From the NCBI RefSeq assembly GCF_001027925.1, contig NZ_LECT01000017.1:289536-353535 (forward strand): a DNA stretch of 64,000 nucleotides, in the 5' to 3' direction. Shown here one piece after another: positions 1 through 8,726 of the stretch (positions are counted from its first letter, which is position 1; every line of letters begins with the position of its first letter). The notes under the pieces are model-generated. The model was not told the DNA's origin and searched no databases. It saw only the letters and a program-made list of their open reading frames with translations. The position numbers and the translations under genes are program-made. This DNA comes from Rhodopirellula islandica. GTDB taxonomy: Bacteria > Planctomycetota > Planctomycetia > Pirellulales > Pirellulaceae.

Positions 1-127
1 TACCTGATTTGGCGGGCAAAGGCCGGGGCATGTCGCTCAGGTAGGATGTGCGACGATGCCCCGGTCTTCTGTTTCAAGCTGTCCAGCGGCCAACTGGAGT
101 GGCTTCCCGTGCGGGAGTATAGACAGT

Positions 128-634
128 ATGGCCCACAGAGTGGGACAGGGCTGGGACGAAACTCGCTTGCACTTTGGTGCGACTCTCGGGGATCAGGAAA
201 GCCTGTCGAATGTTTTGCCAACAAGCGGTTTACGCTCGATGCAGACCGCCGCCCAGGCTCCCGAAGGACAGCACCAAACCATTGCCGCTACCGGACGTTC
301 GATTCGCGAGAATCCCGATCAGGCTCAGTCGATCTTGGATTCTGTCGGCGCTTCACCTGGAACGGCGCTGCAGGCGTATCAGGAAGACCACTATCACCCG
401 AACAGCCTGCTTTGGGCGGACGAGGTTCAAGAGGCGAAACAGAACCAGGAGATTCGCGATCTCGAGACGTTCCTCAAAGCTGCCGGGATCAACCATCCCG
501 AACTCGGCAAACGCAAGCCCGCATTGTTCGACATGTTCTGGCCCGGTGGACCCGCTCCTAAGAGCGAGACCAAGCAAAAGCCCGCTAGTGCCTACGACGG
601 GCTTAGCACGGCTACCGTGTTTGGAATGCAGTGA
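128..634 (+). CDS. Hypothetical protein, convergent with the OLD-family gene
   Basis: I do not recognise this product. From the ATG at 128 it is about 168 residues, hydrophilic and charged, with no signal peptide or membrane segment. The C-terminal third (LETFLKAAGINHPELG, then KRKPALFDMFWPGGPAP) has normal protein character, while the reading frame before 128 does not, so I prefer 128 over the in-frame ATG at 56. Its stop lies 9 bp from the stop of the convergent OLD-family gene. It could be a cargo gene of the same accessory island, or a 3' part of something that begins outside the window. The function is unknown. Confidence 0.45.
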   Translation: MAHRVGQGWDETRLHFGATLGDQESLSNVLPTSGLRSMQTAAQAPEGQHQTIAATGRSIRENPDQAQSILDSVGASPGTALQAYQEDHYHPNSLLWADEVQEAKQNQEIRDLETFLKAAGINHPELGKRKPALFDMFWPGGPAPKSETKQKPASAYDGLSTATVFGMQ

Positions 635-643
635 TTGGCAAAG

Positions 644-2359
644 TTACTGCCCCCATCCTCGGATGGCTCGCACGATCGCTTCTACCTGGACTGCCAGTTC
701 GAAGCGTTCGGACAAATCGGCCTTGGTCATTAGCGGTGCAGCATGCATCGCAATCGCAATTTTGTCGACGGATCTGCGTTTGAGCACCTTCTCAAAGTAA
801 GACTTGCCTGCTTCCGTCTTGCTGGTCGAGGGAAAGATTCTTTCATACCTCAACGGTGCTCGACTCGCTTCGATGGAAGAAAAGTTTTCAAGTGAAGCGA
901 CCGTTAGATAGCTCTCGATCTCTTTGCCTTCAGTGATCCAAAGTGTTGACCCGGGGATCTGCTCCAATTCGGAACGGATGCGTTGAACGCGTTGTTTAAC
1001 CCTGCTCCCTTTCTTCTTCTCAGCCGTTCGGTCACCATCACAAACAACAGCGATGTTTGGGTTGATCCGGAGAAGGTTTGCCAACTCTTCGTTTGAATCT
1101 TCTGGGCTCGCAAATTGCGTTCGGGCAAGGACACTTCCCCCATAAAACGCACACTGGTAGTCCAGTCCCTCCACAAGTTCCCCACTGCTGAACAATTGGA
1201 TCCATCGATTGAGGTAGATCCGGTCAGATGGCCCTTCAAGCCATAGAACTCCATTGGCCTGCAGCAGGTCCGAAGGTTTGGCTCCTAGTTCGGAAACTAT
1301 CCCTGCTCGATCGAAGTGGGCCTCAACAGTTTGGGTTCGGGCAGAATTTCCATCATGTGAAACGTGCACAATTTGCGAATTTGGATCACGGCTGAAAACA
1401 TCGAGCGTCACGTTTGAATGAGTTGTCAGAAAGAACGTGGCATCAGTCCTTCTTGCGAACTCTGCCAAGTATCGCATCAAGCGCCTCTGTAAAGCAGGAT
1501 GGAGATTGTTTTCGAGTTCCTCAAAAGCGAAAACGTACTTACTGATAGGCTCCTTGCTTTGTTGTGGGATAACTAGGATGTTCAGCAAAACCAAGATAAT
1601 GGTCTTGAGTCCGCTGCCAGACTGGCTTAACGGAATCAGGCCCTTAGATTTTTCAGCCAAGTAGATTTCCCACAAACCCGCTTCCGACTCATCGTCGTGT
1701 TGAGTTTCAATTTCAGTAAACTCTCCGTCTTCGCCAAAGATAAGATTGAGAGCATCTAGCAAGTCGTCCTGGACAAGTTCTCGTGGCAAAGACGTGCTGT
1801 TGAGGTATCGGTTGACCAGGTTGGTTGCGCCATGGCCATTAGATTGGAGGTCGGTCGATGTACTAGCCTTTTCGGGTTGGATGTCTCGATCGGCATACAA
1901 TTGCCTGAACATGTATCCTTGAAAGGGACTCTCGACAATTGGCAATCTGCGTTGGATGCGAAGAAGCCTCGGGCTTTCGTATCTTTTAGCTAGATGGTCA
2001 TCGACCGGATCCAAATGGGTGATTTGCACGAGCGAGTTCTTGACAACCCAGTGAATGTGCTTAGACAAAAAAGGTTTTCCATGGGGCTCCCATAGCTCGG
2101 CACGGCCTAAGTCGCTGGCGCGAGTGTCGTCGGGGAACACCAGTCGCAAAAACTCCTCATCCAGGATGGCGGAAAATTGATAGTCAAACGATTGGCAATC
2201 ATTTTTTTTTCCGCAAAGTTCTTTGACAAAGTCTAGGAGCCGCGATTTACCAGCGTTATTTCTTCCGACAATGACGTTGATTGGGTCGAATCTATCGAAA
2301 CCCGCCCAGTCGCTTTTGAAGCATGTTCCCCCCTTGAATTTGATCCTGTACGGTTTCAT
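644..2359 (-). CDS. OLD-family ATP-dependent nuclease (AAA ATPase plus TOPRIM)
   Basis: The 571-residue protein starts with an ABC/SMC-type ATPase domain: Walker A GRNNAGKS is at about residues 32-39, a signature-like LSQSGSGLK near residue 245, a Walker B-like FAFEELENNLHP near 280, and a switch histidine in FFLTTHSN near 312. The C-terminal part carries TOPRIM-like motifs: the acidic residue in LWLEGPSDR near 373 and the DxD in VVCDGDR near 440. This is the layout of OLD-family nucleases, which act in phage defence either alone or with a partner. The partner candidate here is the SIR2-like gene on the same strand, 359 bp upstream. Nuclease activity and target are inferred. The gene appears complete. 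Confidence 0.85.
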   Translation of the reverse strand: MKPYRIKFKGGTCFKSDWAGFDRFDPINVIVGRNNAGKSRLLDFVKELCGKKNDCQSFDYQFSAILDEEFLRLVFPDDTRASDLGRAELWEPHGKPFLSKHIHWVVKNSLVQITHLDPVDDHLAKRYESPRLLRIQRRLPIVESPFQGYMFRQLYADRDIQPEKASTSTDLQSNGHGATNLVNRYLNSTSLPRELVQDDLLDALNLIFGEDGEFTEIETQHDDESEAGLWEIYLAEKSKGLIPLSQSGSGLKTIILVLLNILVIPQQSKEPISKYVFAFEELENNLHPALQRRLMRYLAEFARRTDATFFLTTHSNVTLDVFSRDPNSQIVHVSHDGNSARTQTVEAHFDRAGIVSELGAKPSDLLQANGVLWLEGPSDRIYLNRWIQLFSSGELVEGLDYQCAFYGGSVLARTQFASPEDSNEELANLLRINPNIAVVCDGDRTAEKKKGSRVKQRVQRIRSELEQIPGSTLWITEGKEIESYLTVASLENFSSIEASRAPLRYERIFPSTSKTEAGKSYFEKVLKRRSVDKIAIAMHAAPLMTKADLSERFELAVQVEAIVRAIRGWGQ

Positions 2360-2718
2360 TCGTTTTGCGCATTTCCTGAAAGGACTGACGGCTAGTGTCT
2401 CACCAGGGTAGTTCGAGTTTGTCTCGAACTCGACAGTTCGCGTTCATCGGGGAGCCGGTTTCTAAGCTCTCAGAAGTGCATTCAGCAGAAGGCCGAAGCT
2501 CTAAGCGGATCCAGTGAGCAGCACGCCCCCTCCCAGGTACTCTTGATCCTGGAGAATAGCGGCAACGCCTCCGGCCAAGCCGGTGAGGCAGGCGCCCAAC
2601 ACCTCGCTGCCTACAGCTTGGTTCTAGGTTTGTCCGTGTGGGGGTCTGTTTGTCTGTCACGGTGAGTGTGATTGGATGTCGGTGAGGGGCAATACTGTTT
2701 GCTGCTCCTGTCGGTGAG
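2360..2718. other. Gap between the SIR2-like and OLD-family genes, with a hairpin
   Basis: No convincing gene lies in these 359 bp; the ORFs here have shadow-like composition. A perfect hairpin sits at 2410-2430 (AGTTCGAG / CTCGAACT, 5-nt loop), about 50 bp upstream of the OLD-family start on the minus strand. It could be an operator or an attenuator. Nothing else is evident. Confidence 0.4.
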
Positions 2719-3792
2719 CTAACTAAGCGTTCCGCTTTTTTGGAAGTAGTCTTGAGCCCACATGTCGTGAACATGAACCTTTCTTGATCTGGGATTGGCT
2801 GATGCTGGCTCTCCGAGAAGCAAACGCATCAGGCCCTCTGCTCTGCCTCGCTCCGGTGTCGGCATCGGACCAAGCACGATGTTGATCCGTGGGTAGGAGT
2901 CACGTTTTGAAGCTGCGCAACGTCGGCGAATTGACTTGCAAATTGAGTTGAGGGCCAGTCCGTCCGTCTCCGGGATTCGATACCCAACAAAATTAATTGT
3001 CTCTGCACCCTGGACGAATTGCTCAGCGCAATTCCACAGCCACTGGTTCTCTCGATTGAAGCTTAGTTTTCCGGTTCCCGGAATGGCCATGGCGAACTCG
3101 GTGATCTTCCGACACTCTTTCATCGTATCCTCAAGCGAACACTTTACGTTGCCGCTTTCGGTACGTTTCCAGTCGACGCTTCCGTGCATTTTCAGTAGTG
3201 GCACCCTGCCGTTGAACATTCGGACCTCAGTGTCGGACGGATCATTAAAGACCTGTTGCAACCCGACGATGCCCAACGATTCTACGATGGTGTCGTAGTT
3301 GAATGTGATAATCACATCCTGACCAGCCTTCAATCCGCTCGCCCATTGCTTGTAAGCGAGAGCTCGCTCCCCCATAAAGACACTCGGGTCCGCATAGCAG
3401 CAAGAAACCTCTGCTGCGAGTCGACGGAGGGCAGCTACGAGAATAGTCTCCCAATAATCGGTCGATTCTCCTTGATGGTAGCCTTCGTACACCAAGCCAG
3501 GATTTGTCGCCCATCCGCTGATGACCTCGAGGAACTGCTCCGGGTTGCTCCACGCGATTGGCGATGGTTCTTCTTCCAACTGCACTTTCCCGGCACCGCT
3601 CCGATACACTATTCCGACCCGAGCGAAAAGATCGTGCAACCGATCAAAACCGTCAGCTTCTGAAAACGCGGTTTTTACGATCAGCCCCATTTCACCGGAG
3701 AAAAGTTCGTGGAACAGCGGGGCACCAAGATGACGGCTAAAACCGGCGCCGAGAATCCAGACTCGTTTGCCTTCGTATTCAGAATGTGCCAA
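2719..3792 (-). CDS. SIR2-like domain protein, probable defence effector
   Basis: The 357-residue protein has the hallmarks of bacterial SIR2-like defence proteins. It has a glycine-rich nucleotide-binding start VWILGAGFSRHLGAP (residues 11-25), the IITFNYDTIVESLG motif near 165, LLKMHGSVDW near 203, and a late INFVGYRIPETDGLAL segment near 274. In characterised relatives this fold hydrolyses NAD+ or a related nucleotide once phage infection is sensed, causing abortive infection. No C-terminal SLOG or transmembrane sensor is visible, so sensing may depend on a partner. The OLD-family gene follows on the same strand and a membrane-anchored hypothetical precedes it. Function by homology is fairly safe; the substrate is inferred. 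Confidence 0.8.
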   Translation of the reverse strand: MAHSEYEGKRVWILGAGFSRHLGAPLFHELFSGEMGLIVKTAFSEADGFDRLHDLFARVGIVYRSGAGKVQLEEEPSPIAWSNPEQFLEVISGWATNPGLVYEGYHQGESTDYWETILVAALRRLAAEVSCCYADPSVFMGERALAYKQWASGLKAGQDVIITFNYDTIVESLGIVGLQQVFNDPSDTEVRMFNGRVPLLKMHGSVDWKRTESGNVKCSLEDTMKECRKITEFAMAIPGTGKLSFNRENQWLWNCAEQFVQGAETINFVGYRIPETDGLALNSICKSIRRRCAASKRDSYPRINIVLGPMPTPERGRAEGLMRLLLGEPASANPRSRKVHVHDMWAQDYFQKSGTLS

Positions 3793-3942
3793 TTTTCTTT
3801 CTGCGATCAGTGGAAGGATGGACGATGGCTGCGGTCAAAGTGGCTGCGGCTCATCCTGTAGCGGAAGCAAATTTACTCGACGGGGTTGATCGTTGACACT
3901 GGCTGTGTCTCGGCAGACAGGAGGCAACGACACGGCCAGACA

Positions 3943-4731
3943 TTAGAACGGGAGCGAATCAAATGGAGTGATGTCGGGAACGCCAGAGTTGCCACCTTCG
4001 CAGTTGACGATTGCGAGAACCCATAGAATGAATAACGCAACGATCCACCACCAGCATCCGCATCCATCAGGCTTTGGCTCGTTTTCGGAGGTTGGTTGAG
4101 ACGCCTTGCAGAACGGCGATGGTGGCTCGCTTGCTGGCTCGGTGATTGGCTTCGATCGCGTGACGTTGGACAATGCCGATGGATCGACGAACAGGCTGTA
4201 CGGGTGCTGTGTTGCATCCTCTGACCGCTCCAGGACGCCAAGAATCAACGTGTACTCGCCAAGCTCATTGCCGGGGTTGGATGCCTGGAACTGAACATCG
4301 GCGACATCAGGGTTCTCTTTCAAGCATCGAACAGCAGGGATGATTGCTTCGGCAAAGGTTGGCTGAGATGCAGCTATCTTGAGTTCTCTATTGCCCGAAG
4401 TGTAAACGGCATCGATTGAGCTCGGTTGGTGAAGCTGTTGGGCGATTGGATGCGGTCCGAAGTATCCGTCTTCTGAAATGGGGATGCATTCCGGCAACTC
4501 ACACATCACGCGGTGGCTCGAAGGAGGAGGCTGCTCGCGAACGTTTTGGCGATTCAGTTGCGCCAATTGGCCCTGCGAGGGATGAAATACTTTGGGATGG
4601 ACATAATAAGGGGGATCGCCGAGGGTTGGGGACGGGCCACCGGGTCGCCTACCCCCTTCGATGCGCTGGCATGTTGGCCGCGATGATACCCCGGTGAAGT
4701 TGCCCGATGTTGTCTCAGCATTGGTGGACAC
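3943..4731 (-). CDS. Hypothetical protein with a C-terminal transmembrane helix
   Basis: I do not recognise a family. The longest form starts at a GTG at 4731 (262 residues); the ATG at 4506 would give about 187 residues and drop a Pro-rich N-terminus of weaker coding character. A hydrophobic helix (CWWWIVALFILWVLAIV) lies near residues 228-244, followed by a short Asp/Pro-rich tail, so it is probably a tail-anchored membrane protein with most of its mass on one side. It is 150 bp upstream of the SIR2-like gene on the same strand, so it may belong to the same island or act as a membrane sensor. That link is inference from position only. Confidence 0.5.
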   Translation of the reverse strand: MSTNAETTSGNFTGVSSRPTCQRIEGGRRPGGPSPTLGDPPYYVHPKVFHPSQGQLAQLNRQNVREQPPPSSHRVMCELPECIPISEDGYFGPHPIAQQLHQPSSIDAVYTSGNRELKIAASQPTFAEAIIPAVRCLKENPDVADVQFQASNPGNELGEYTLILGVLERSEDATQHPYSLFVDPSALSNVTRSKPITEPASEPPSPFCKASQPTSENEPKPDGCGCWWWIVALFILWVLAIVNCEGGNSGVPDITPFDSLPF

Positions 4732-4843
4732 TTTGGCGGCTGGCTGTCATGCCCTTGGCAATGCTCAGCAGTTCCGCTTGCTGGCGAGGTTCAAGATCAC
4801 GGAACAACTGCAGCAATTCGGCCGCGTCCTGCACCAATGACAC
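4715..4843 (-). CDS. Possible small ORF or gene remnant
   Basis: About 42 codons from a GTG at 4843 read SLVQDAAELLQLFRDL followed by EPRQQAELLSIAKGM. This resembles the helical C-terminal tail of small Xre-type regulators. The stop overlaps the putative GTG start of the next gene by 17 bp. The frame upstream of 4843 looks random, so this may be the surviving 3' end of a decayed regulator. Low confidence. Confidence 0.2.
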   Translation of the reverse strand: MSLVQDAAELLQLFRDLEPRQQAELLSIAKGMTASRQSVHQC

Positions 4844-5111
4844 CGCCCGTGACACCGCCGATTGCGAACACCCTCGATTTCCCTGCGTTTCAGACGGTTG
4901 TTCGTTTCCTAGCGGGGTAGCTTGACGATCAGTCAGCAAGAGCCGATTGAAGACGGACCCAGTGATACACGGGTTTCTCTTCAGTCGGCTTTTTTCGTGT
5001 CCCGAGTTAGCCGCCCTGCCCCGCACCGTCGGAAATGAGTTTTGTGGTGTTTTCAAGGTACCGTTTCGGCGACCGCTTTTGCACCGGTCTCGTGGATGGG
5101 CGAAACCTTGC

Positions 5112-6214
5112 TCAAGCACCCTTCGCCAGCAGCAAGTCAAAAATCACTCGCTGGAACTTGGCGGCGAGTTCGGGGTTGTTGAGGTACTGAGTCATTTGGT
5201 TTTGGTGCACCTCGCCGCTGTTCATCACGGCGTCGTCGAGGGCTTCGGCGAAGTCACCCAGCAGAGCTTGTTCGGGCGAGTTGTTCTCGATCTGATTCAT
5301 CACCCGCTCGTTCTCTCGGACCTAGTCGCGGATGGTGTACGCGTAGTTGATCAGGTCCTGGTCCGTCAGTGATGAACAGCTCGTTCAAGCGTGCGATCAA
5401 CTGGGACAGGAATATCTCCTGCTTTGATTTGGGTTTGCCGGTCCCGATATCCGCGCCGACGCTCAGGCCCTCGGCCCCTTCTTTGACGAGTAGCAGGTCC
5501 TGCTGTTTGATCTTCGAAAGGCGGTAGTGCGTCAGATCAATGGATGACAGGTCAATCGGATCCTCCTTGGGAGCTTCCTCGCGAAGCAACGGCGCAAGAT
5601 GAAGGGCATTTAGGTTCAGCTTCTCCAGGTCCGTGCTGTCGTAGTCGACGATCTGCGACATGAACTCGTAGTATCGGCTGAACGAGATCAAGTCGGATTT
5701 AAAAACGCCGAGTGCGTCCATCTCCTTCTTGGCCTCATTCATATCGCCTTCCGAGTTGGCGATGAACGTCGCGTCGCCCAGCTTTTTGGCGTGCTGATAC
5801 AGCTTTCGGTTGCTCTCGAATTTCTCTCTGGCTTCCTTGTACCTTGTTTGCCAGCGATCACGTGCCGGTCGACAAACGTTGCTGAGTGCGGCGTTGCTTT
5901 TGCTCTTCGTGTAGAAGACCTCGCTGAACTGGTTCACCTCCGTCCACAGGAAGATGCTGGCTGAACGCAGCTTGTCGAACAGTTCCCAGATTTTGTTGGG
6001 GTCGGAGACATCGAGCAGCGTGGCCGCTTCGTAATACTCCTGAAACGCCGCCAGTACGTCCTCAGGTTCGTTGAAGAAATCCAGGACGTAGGTCTCTTTC
6101 TTTCCTGGGTAGGTTGCGGTCGTACTTCGACGGATCGCCGAGCTTCCAACCGCCAGCAACCATTTGGTCGATAATGTCTTGCTGGAAGGCGGCTTCCTTG
6201 GAGTCAGAGTTCAT
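5112..6214 (-). pseudogene. hsdR: Type I restriction endonuclease subunit HsdR remnant (internal deletion, frameshift, amber stop)
   Basis: The ATG at 6214 opens an HsdR-like N-terminus (AAFQQDIIDQMVAGGWKLGD, then PSKYDRNL). After about 35 residues, at roughly 6110-6116, the sequence jumps into the family's C-terminal region in another frame (GKKETYVLDFFNEPEDVLAA onward). The nuclease and both helicase domains are therefore missing. That region continues to about 5370, where a second frame change occurs. The last segment (LTDQDLINYAYTIRD, then VRENERVMNQIENN to the end) contains a TAG at 5322-5324 where the family usually has a basic residue. The remnant is about 1.1 kb, against roughly 3 kb expected for a full gene. 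It cannot encode an active motor or nuclease. It lies downstream of DUF3800 and hsdM fragments on the same strand. Confidence 0.85.
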
Positions 6215-6412
6215 GTTGGTTTCTCGCGTAATTTGTTGCCATTCCCTTCCGGCGGCGGGCTTCTTGGAGCCTTAATCTCAGGTCTCGCTTGACTTTCCGT
6301 TGGTTCTAACCGATCATTTGTAAAGACCCTGTCGCTCTCGAAGGCTCAAGTTCCACTTGGGGCACGTCGCAAGACATAGTGAGCACGGGGTTTTTTCGTG
6401 TACCGACGCGGC

Positions 6413-7252
6413 TCATGGCTTGGTGCGTGTCATGTCACGGTCGTGGTTTCGCGGCACCAGCTTCCAGTGTCGATAGGGGTGTCGCCAGCGGTTCACCAGA
6501 TCCCCCTGGGTTCCGGTCGACTCACCGATGTTGAAGTGCGGGTAGATCACCCGTACCCGCGCAGAGATATGCTTGTAAAGCTTCTCTTTGGCGACCGTGC
6601 GTTTGCCTCGCCTGCTTTGCCCTGCGGGCTTTACCTGGTGCTGATTATTCAGACGGAACGTCATTGCCCCCAGCACAACGTCCAGGCATTGCAACAGATC
6701 GTGGTCCTTGGAATCGACCTCCGCGATCTGTCGCTTATCAAAATCGACATTCGCACGGCGCATCTCAGGATTACGTGAAAGCGCCTCGATGAAGGATTTG
6801 AACTTCGCGGTTTCTTCCCGACTGGTGGGCATTTGATCCATATTCAACCGCACACGCTTCGGCTCATCGTGCTCCTCATTTGAGAACACGAGCCCAAACC
6901 CGTGCTTGATGAATTGGTAGTACAGTCGGTGATATTCCGACTGCCGCTGTTCCGATGTCAGGCCCTGTGGAACGTAGGTGTTATTGGTGAACATGATTCT
7001 GACCTTGGCCAAGTCAGCGGCCACCAGATCGAAGAAAGCGTCCATCACTGTCTTGTACTTGTCCAGGTAGTTCTCGGTCACCTTCGTCCACTTCAATTCA
7101 CCGTGCAGGTTCTGTTCCGCCTTGCATTCTGAAAGCTGGGCGGTCACACGCAACAGATCCCGAGACCGGACCAACACGCCCCCGTAGAAATTCGAGAAGT
7201 AGGCCCCGTCTTTGACGGACTCATCGGTAAAGATCACAAACTCGGTCGCCAT
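6413..7252 (-). CDS. DUF3800 domain protein
   Basis: The 279-residue protein begins with the DUF3800 pattern EFVIFTDESVKDGAYF (residues 3-18), with paired acidic residues typical of an RNase H-like fold. It has later conserved-looking segments LHGELKWTKV near 49 and AEVDSKDHDLLQCLDVVLGA near 176. DUF3800 genes are often found inside or next to type I restriction loci and mobile elements, where a nuclease-like role is suspected but not established. It is the only apparently intact gene in the decayed hsd cluster: its start is 2 bp after the hsdM fragment's stop, and the hsdR remnant follows after about 200 bp. The C-terminal 40 residues are unusually basic. Confidence 0.75.
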   Translation of the reverse strand: MATEFVIFTDESVKDGAYFSNFYGGVLVRSRDLLRVTAQLSECKAEQNLHGELKWTKVTENYLDKYKTVMDAFFDLVAADLAKVRIMFTNNTYVPQGLTSEQRQSEYHRLYYQFIKHGFGLVFSNEEHDEPKRVRLNMDQMPTSREETAKFKSFIEALSRNPEMRRANVDFDKRQIAEVDSKDHDLLQCLDVVLGAMTFRLNNQHQVKPAGQSRRGKRTVAKEKLYKHISARVRVIYPHFNIGESTGTQGDLVNRWRHPYRHWKLVPRNHDRDMTRTKP

Positions 7253-7254
7253 CG

Positions 7255-7683
7255 TCAGCAGCCACCATCCGTTCCCGTACGAAGTGTGGCATCCTGAAGC
7301 TGGGCGATGAATTCAGCGAATTTGAAGTGCTCGAAGATCTCGCGGGCGTCTTTGGAGAAGCATTCGATGTAGGTCAGCAGGTTCGTTTTGATGTCCGCAC
7401 TACCGAGCTTGGACAGATCCATCGGGGACGTGTTGTAGAAAGACTGCTTGGCGGCCTTGAGTAGGAATTTTTCACGGGCTTCCTCTTCGAACGCCGTCAT
7501 CGCCTTCAGTTTTTCGACCTGGGCGAGCACCTTCGGTTTGTTCGCCTCCAGCACACATTCCAAGCGGCGTAGGATGGTGAACGGGAGGATGATGCGTCCG
7601 TACTGGGATTGCTTGAAATCACCTCTGAGCAGATCTGCCAGGGACCAGATGTAAGCTGCGGTTTGTGAGAAGTTCGTGGTCAT
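7255..7683 (-). pseudogene. hsdM: Type I DNA methyltransferase HsdM, N-terminal fragment
   Basis: From the ATG at 7683 the frame gives an HsdM N-terminal helical domain: [36 protein letters not shown] near 27-42, and a helical stretch ending in [17 protein letters not shown] complete HsdM is about 500 residues and has the SAM-binding and NPPF catalytic motifs. This one stops at 142 residues with a short unrelated tail, so it has no methyltransferase domain. The break runs directly into the DUF3800 gene (2 bp gap). No hsdS is found between it and hsdR, so a deletion probably removed the rest of hsdM and hsdS. The longer upstream frame to 7839 does not look coding. Confidence 0.8.
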
Positions 7684-7887
7684 GAAACATCGTGTTCCAA
7701 AGGGGGCCAAGCATGGGCATCGCATGTCCTGCGATCTGTATGCGACCCATGCATGTTCAAAGATCACAAGCAGATTGTGGCCTTCAGCGGGGGCGTTGTC
7801 ACCCACACTGGACAAGTCTGCCGCAGCACACCTCAACAACCGGATGAAGGTCTTGTTGGCCAGGATGGTGCTTGAGTTTCGGGGGCG

Positions 7888-8244
7888 TTAGACGCGGTAG
7901 GCAACCTTGCCGCTGGTTGCGATCGTGAAGTAGCCGCTCTTTTGCAATGCCTTGATCATTGCGTCCACTTCCGACTGGGAGATTCCACCTGAATTCTGAA
8001 ACATTGCCCTGATGGAATTCACGACCGACTCGCGTTTCTTCGGCGAGAGCTTTTTCAGGTGTTGTTTGACGTGCTCAATTTTTTCTGCACGCGAAATCGG
8101 TTTGGCATCCGTGACTTTCGCGGATGGCGTGACGGCAGGAGCCGGAGACGGGCTCGGTTTGGTGAGCTGGCGGAGGGCTTCGTATTGTTGGGCGGTCATC
8201 TCGACCATGACGCTGCCAGTCGATGTGGTTCCTACTTTGTTCAT
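7888..8244 (-). CDS. Hypothetical protein
   Basis: This 118-residue protein has no recognised domain. The N-terminal third is followed by a Pro/Ala/Ser-rich linker (PSPSPAPAVTPSAK, residues 31-44). The C-terminal half is a compact charged helical domain (EKIEHVKQHLKKLSPKKRES, then a helical segment ISQSEVDAMIKALQKSGYF and a short strand KVAYRV). The last part is shaped like a small winged-helix or helix-turn-helix. It may be a DNA-associated protein at the edge of the island. The call rests on composition and the clean ATG start. Confidence 0.6.
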   Translation of the reverse strand: MNKVGTTSTGSVMVEMTAQQYEALRQLTKPSPSPAPAVTPSAKVTDAKPISRAEKIEHVKQHLKKLSPKKRESVVNSIRAMFQNSGGISQSEVDAMIKALQKSGYFTIATSGKVAYRV

Positions 8245-8726
8245 GGCCTGCTTTGCTGGTTGGTCGAGTTCAATGGATCGACAGGCAATGGCGACTTCCT
8301 CAATACAGCAAGGATGGGATTCTGAGTCGAGTCAATGTTGCCTGTCTCGTGGCGGCGTCGCACGACCGCTTATGTTCCGTGAAGGGGCGTGTTCCGCTAA
8401 GGGACCGCGATCGCGTGCGCATTGAAAACGTAGCGTCCGGAGGCTGAGGACGAGCGTGCTTTCAGCGAACCGTGCATTGCGGATTCGTGAACGCGGGGGA
8501 GTCTGACGGTTTTGACGGTTACTCAGCCAAGGGAGGCCCGCGGACGTGGTTGCCGCAAGGCTGCTGGGGGGCGAATGGGCTGCGGTGGAAATGTTGCTGA
8601 GCCATCGCTTGGCTGTTCGGCATTGCCTTGTCACTCGTTCCGCCAGCCAAGGCATGGGCAGTTGCTCTACAATGCTCGCGAGGTGTATCCGTTGTGGAGA
8701 TCCGCGCAACCATTGGGAATGGTGGA
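8245..8726. other. Noncoding stretch
   Basis: No credible gene is seen; the frames here lack protein character on both strands. A TACAAT hexamer at 8668-8673 is a possible -10 element for the ceramidase-like gene, but no matching -35 is seen, so it is not listed separately. Confidence 0.4.

Noticed and set aside
46..561. 171-codon frame at the left edge
   Set aside because: It is in a different phase from the more protein-like frame at 128-634 and is rich in Arg/Ser/Gly as shadow frames are.
7684..7839. N-terminal extension of the hsdM fragment to 7839
   Set aside because: The 52 residues before the ATG at 7683 are not like any HsdM N-terminus, which normally begins a few residues before the [14 protein letters not shown] block.
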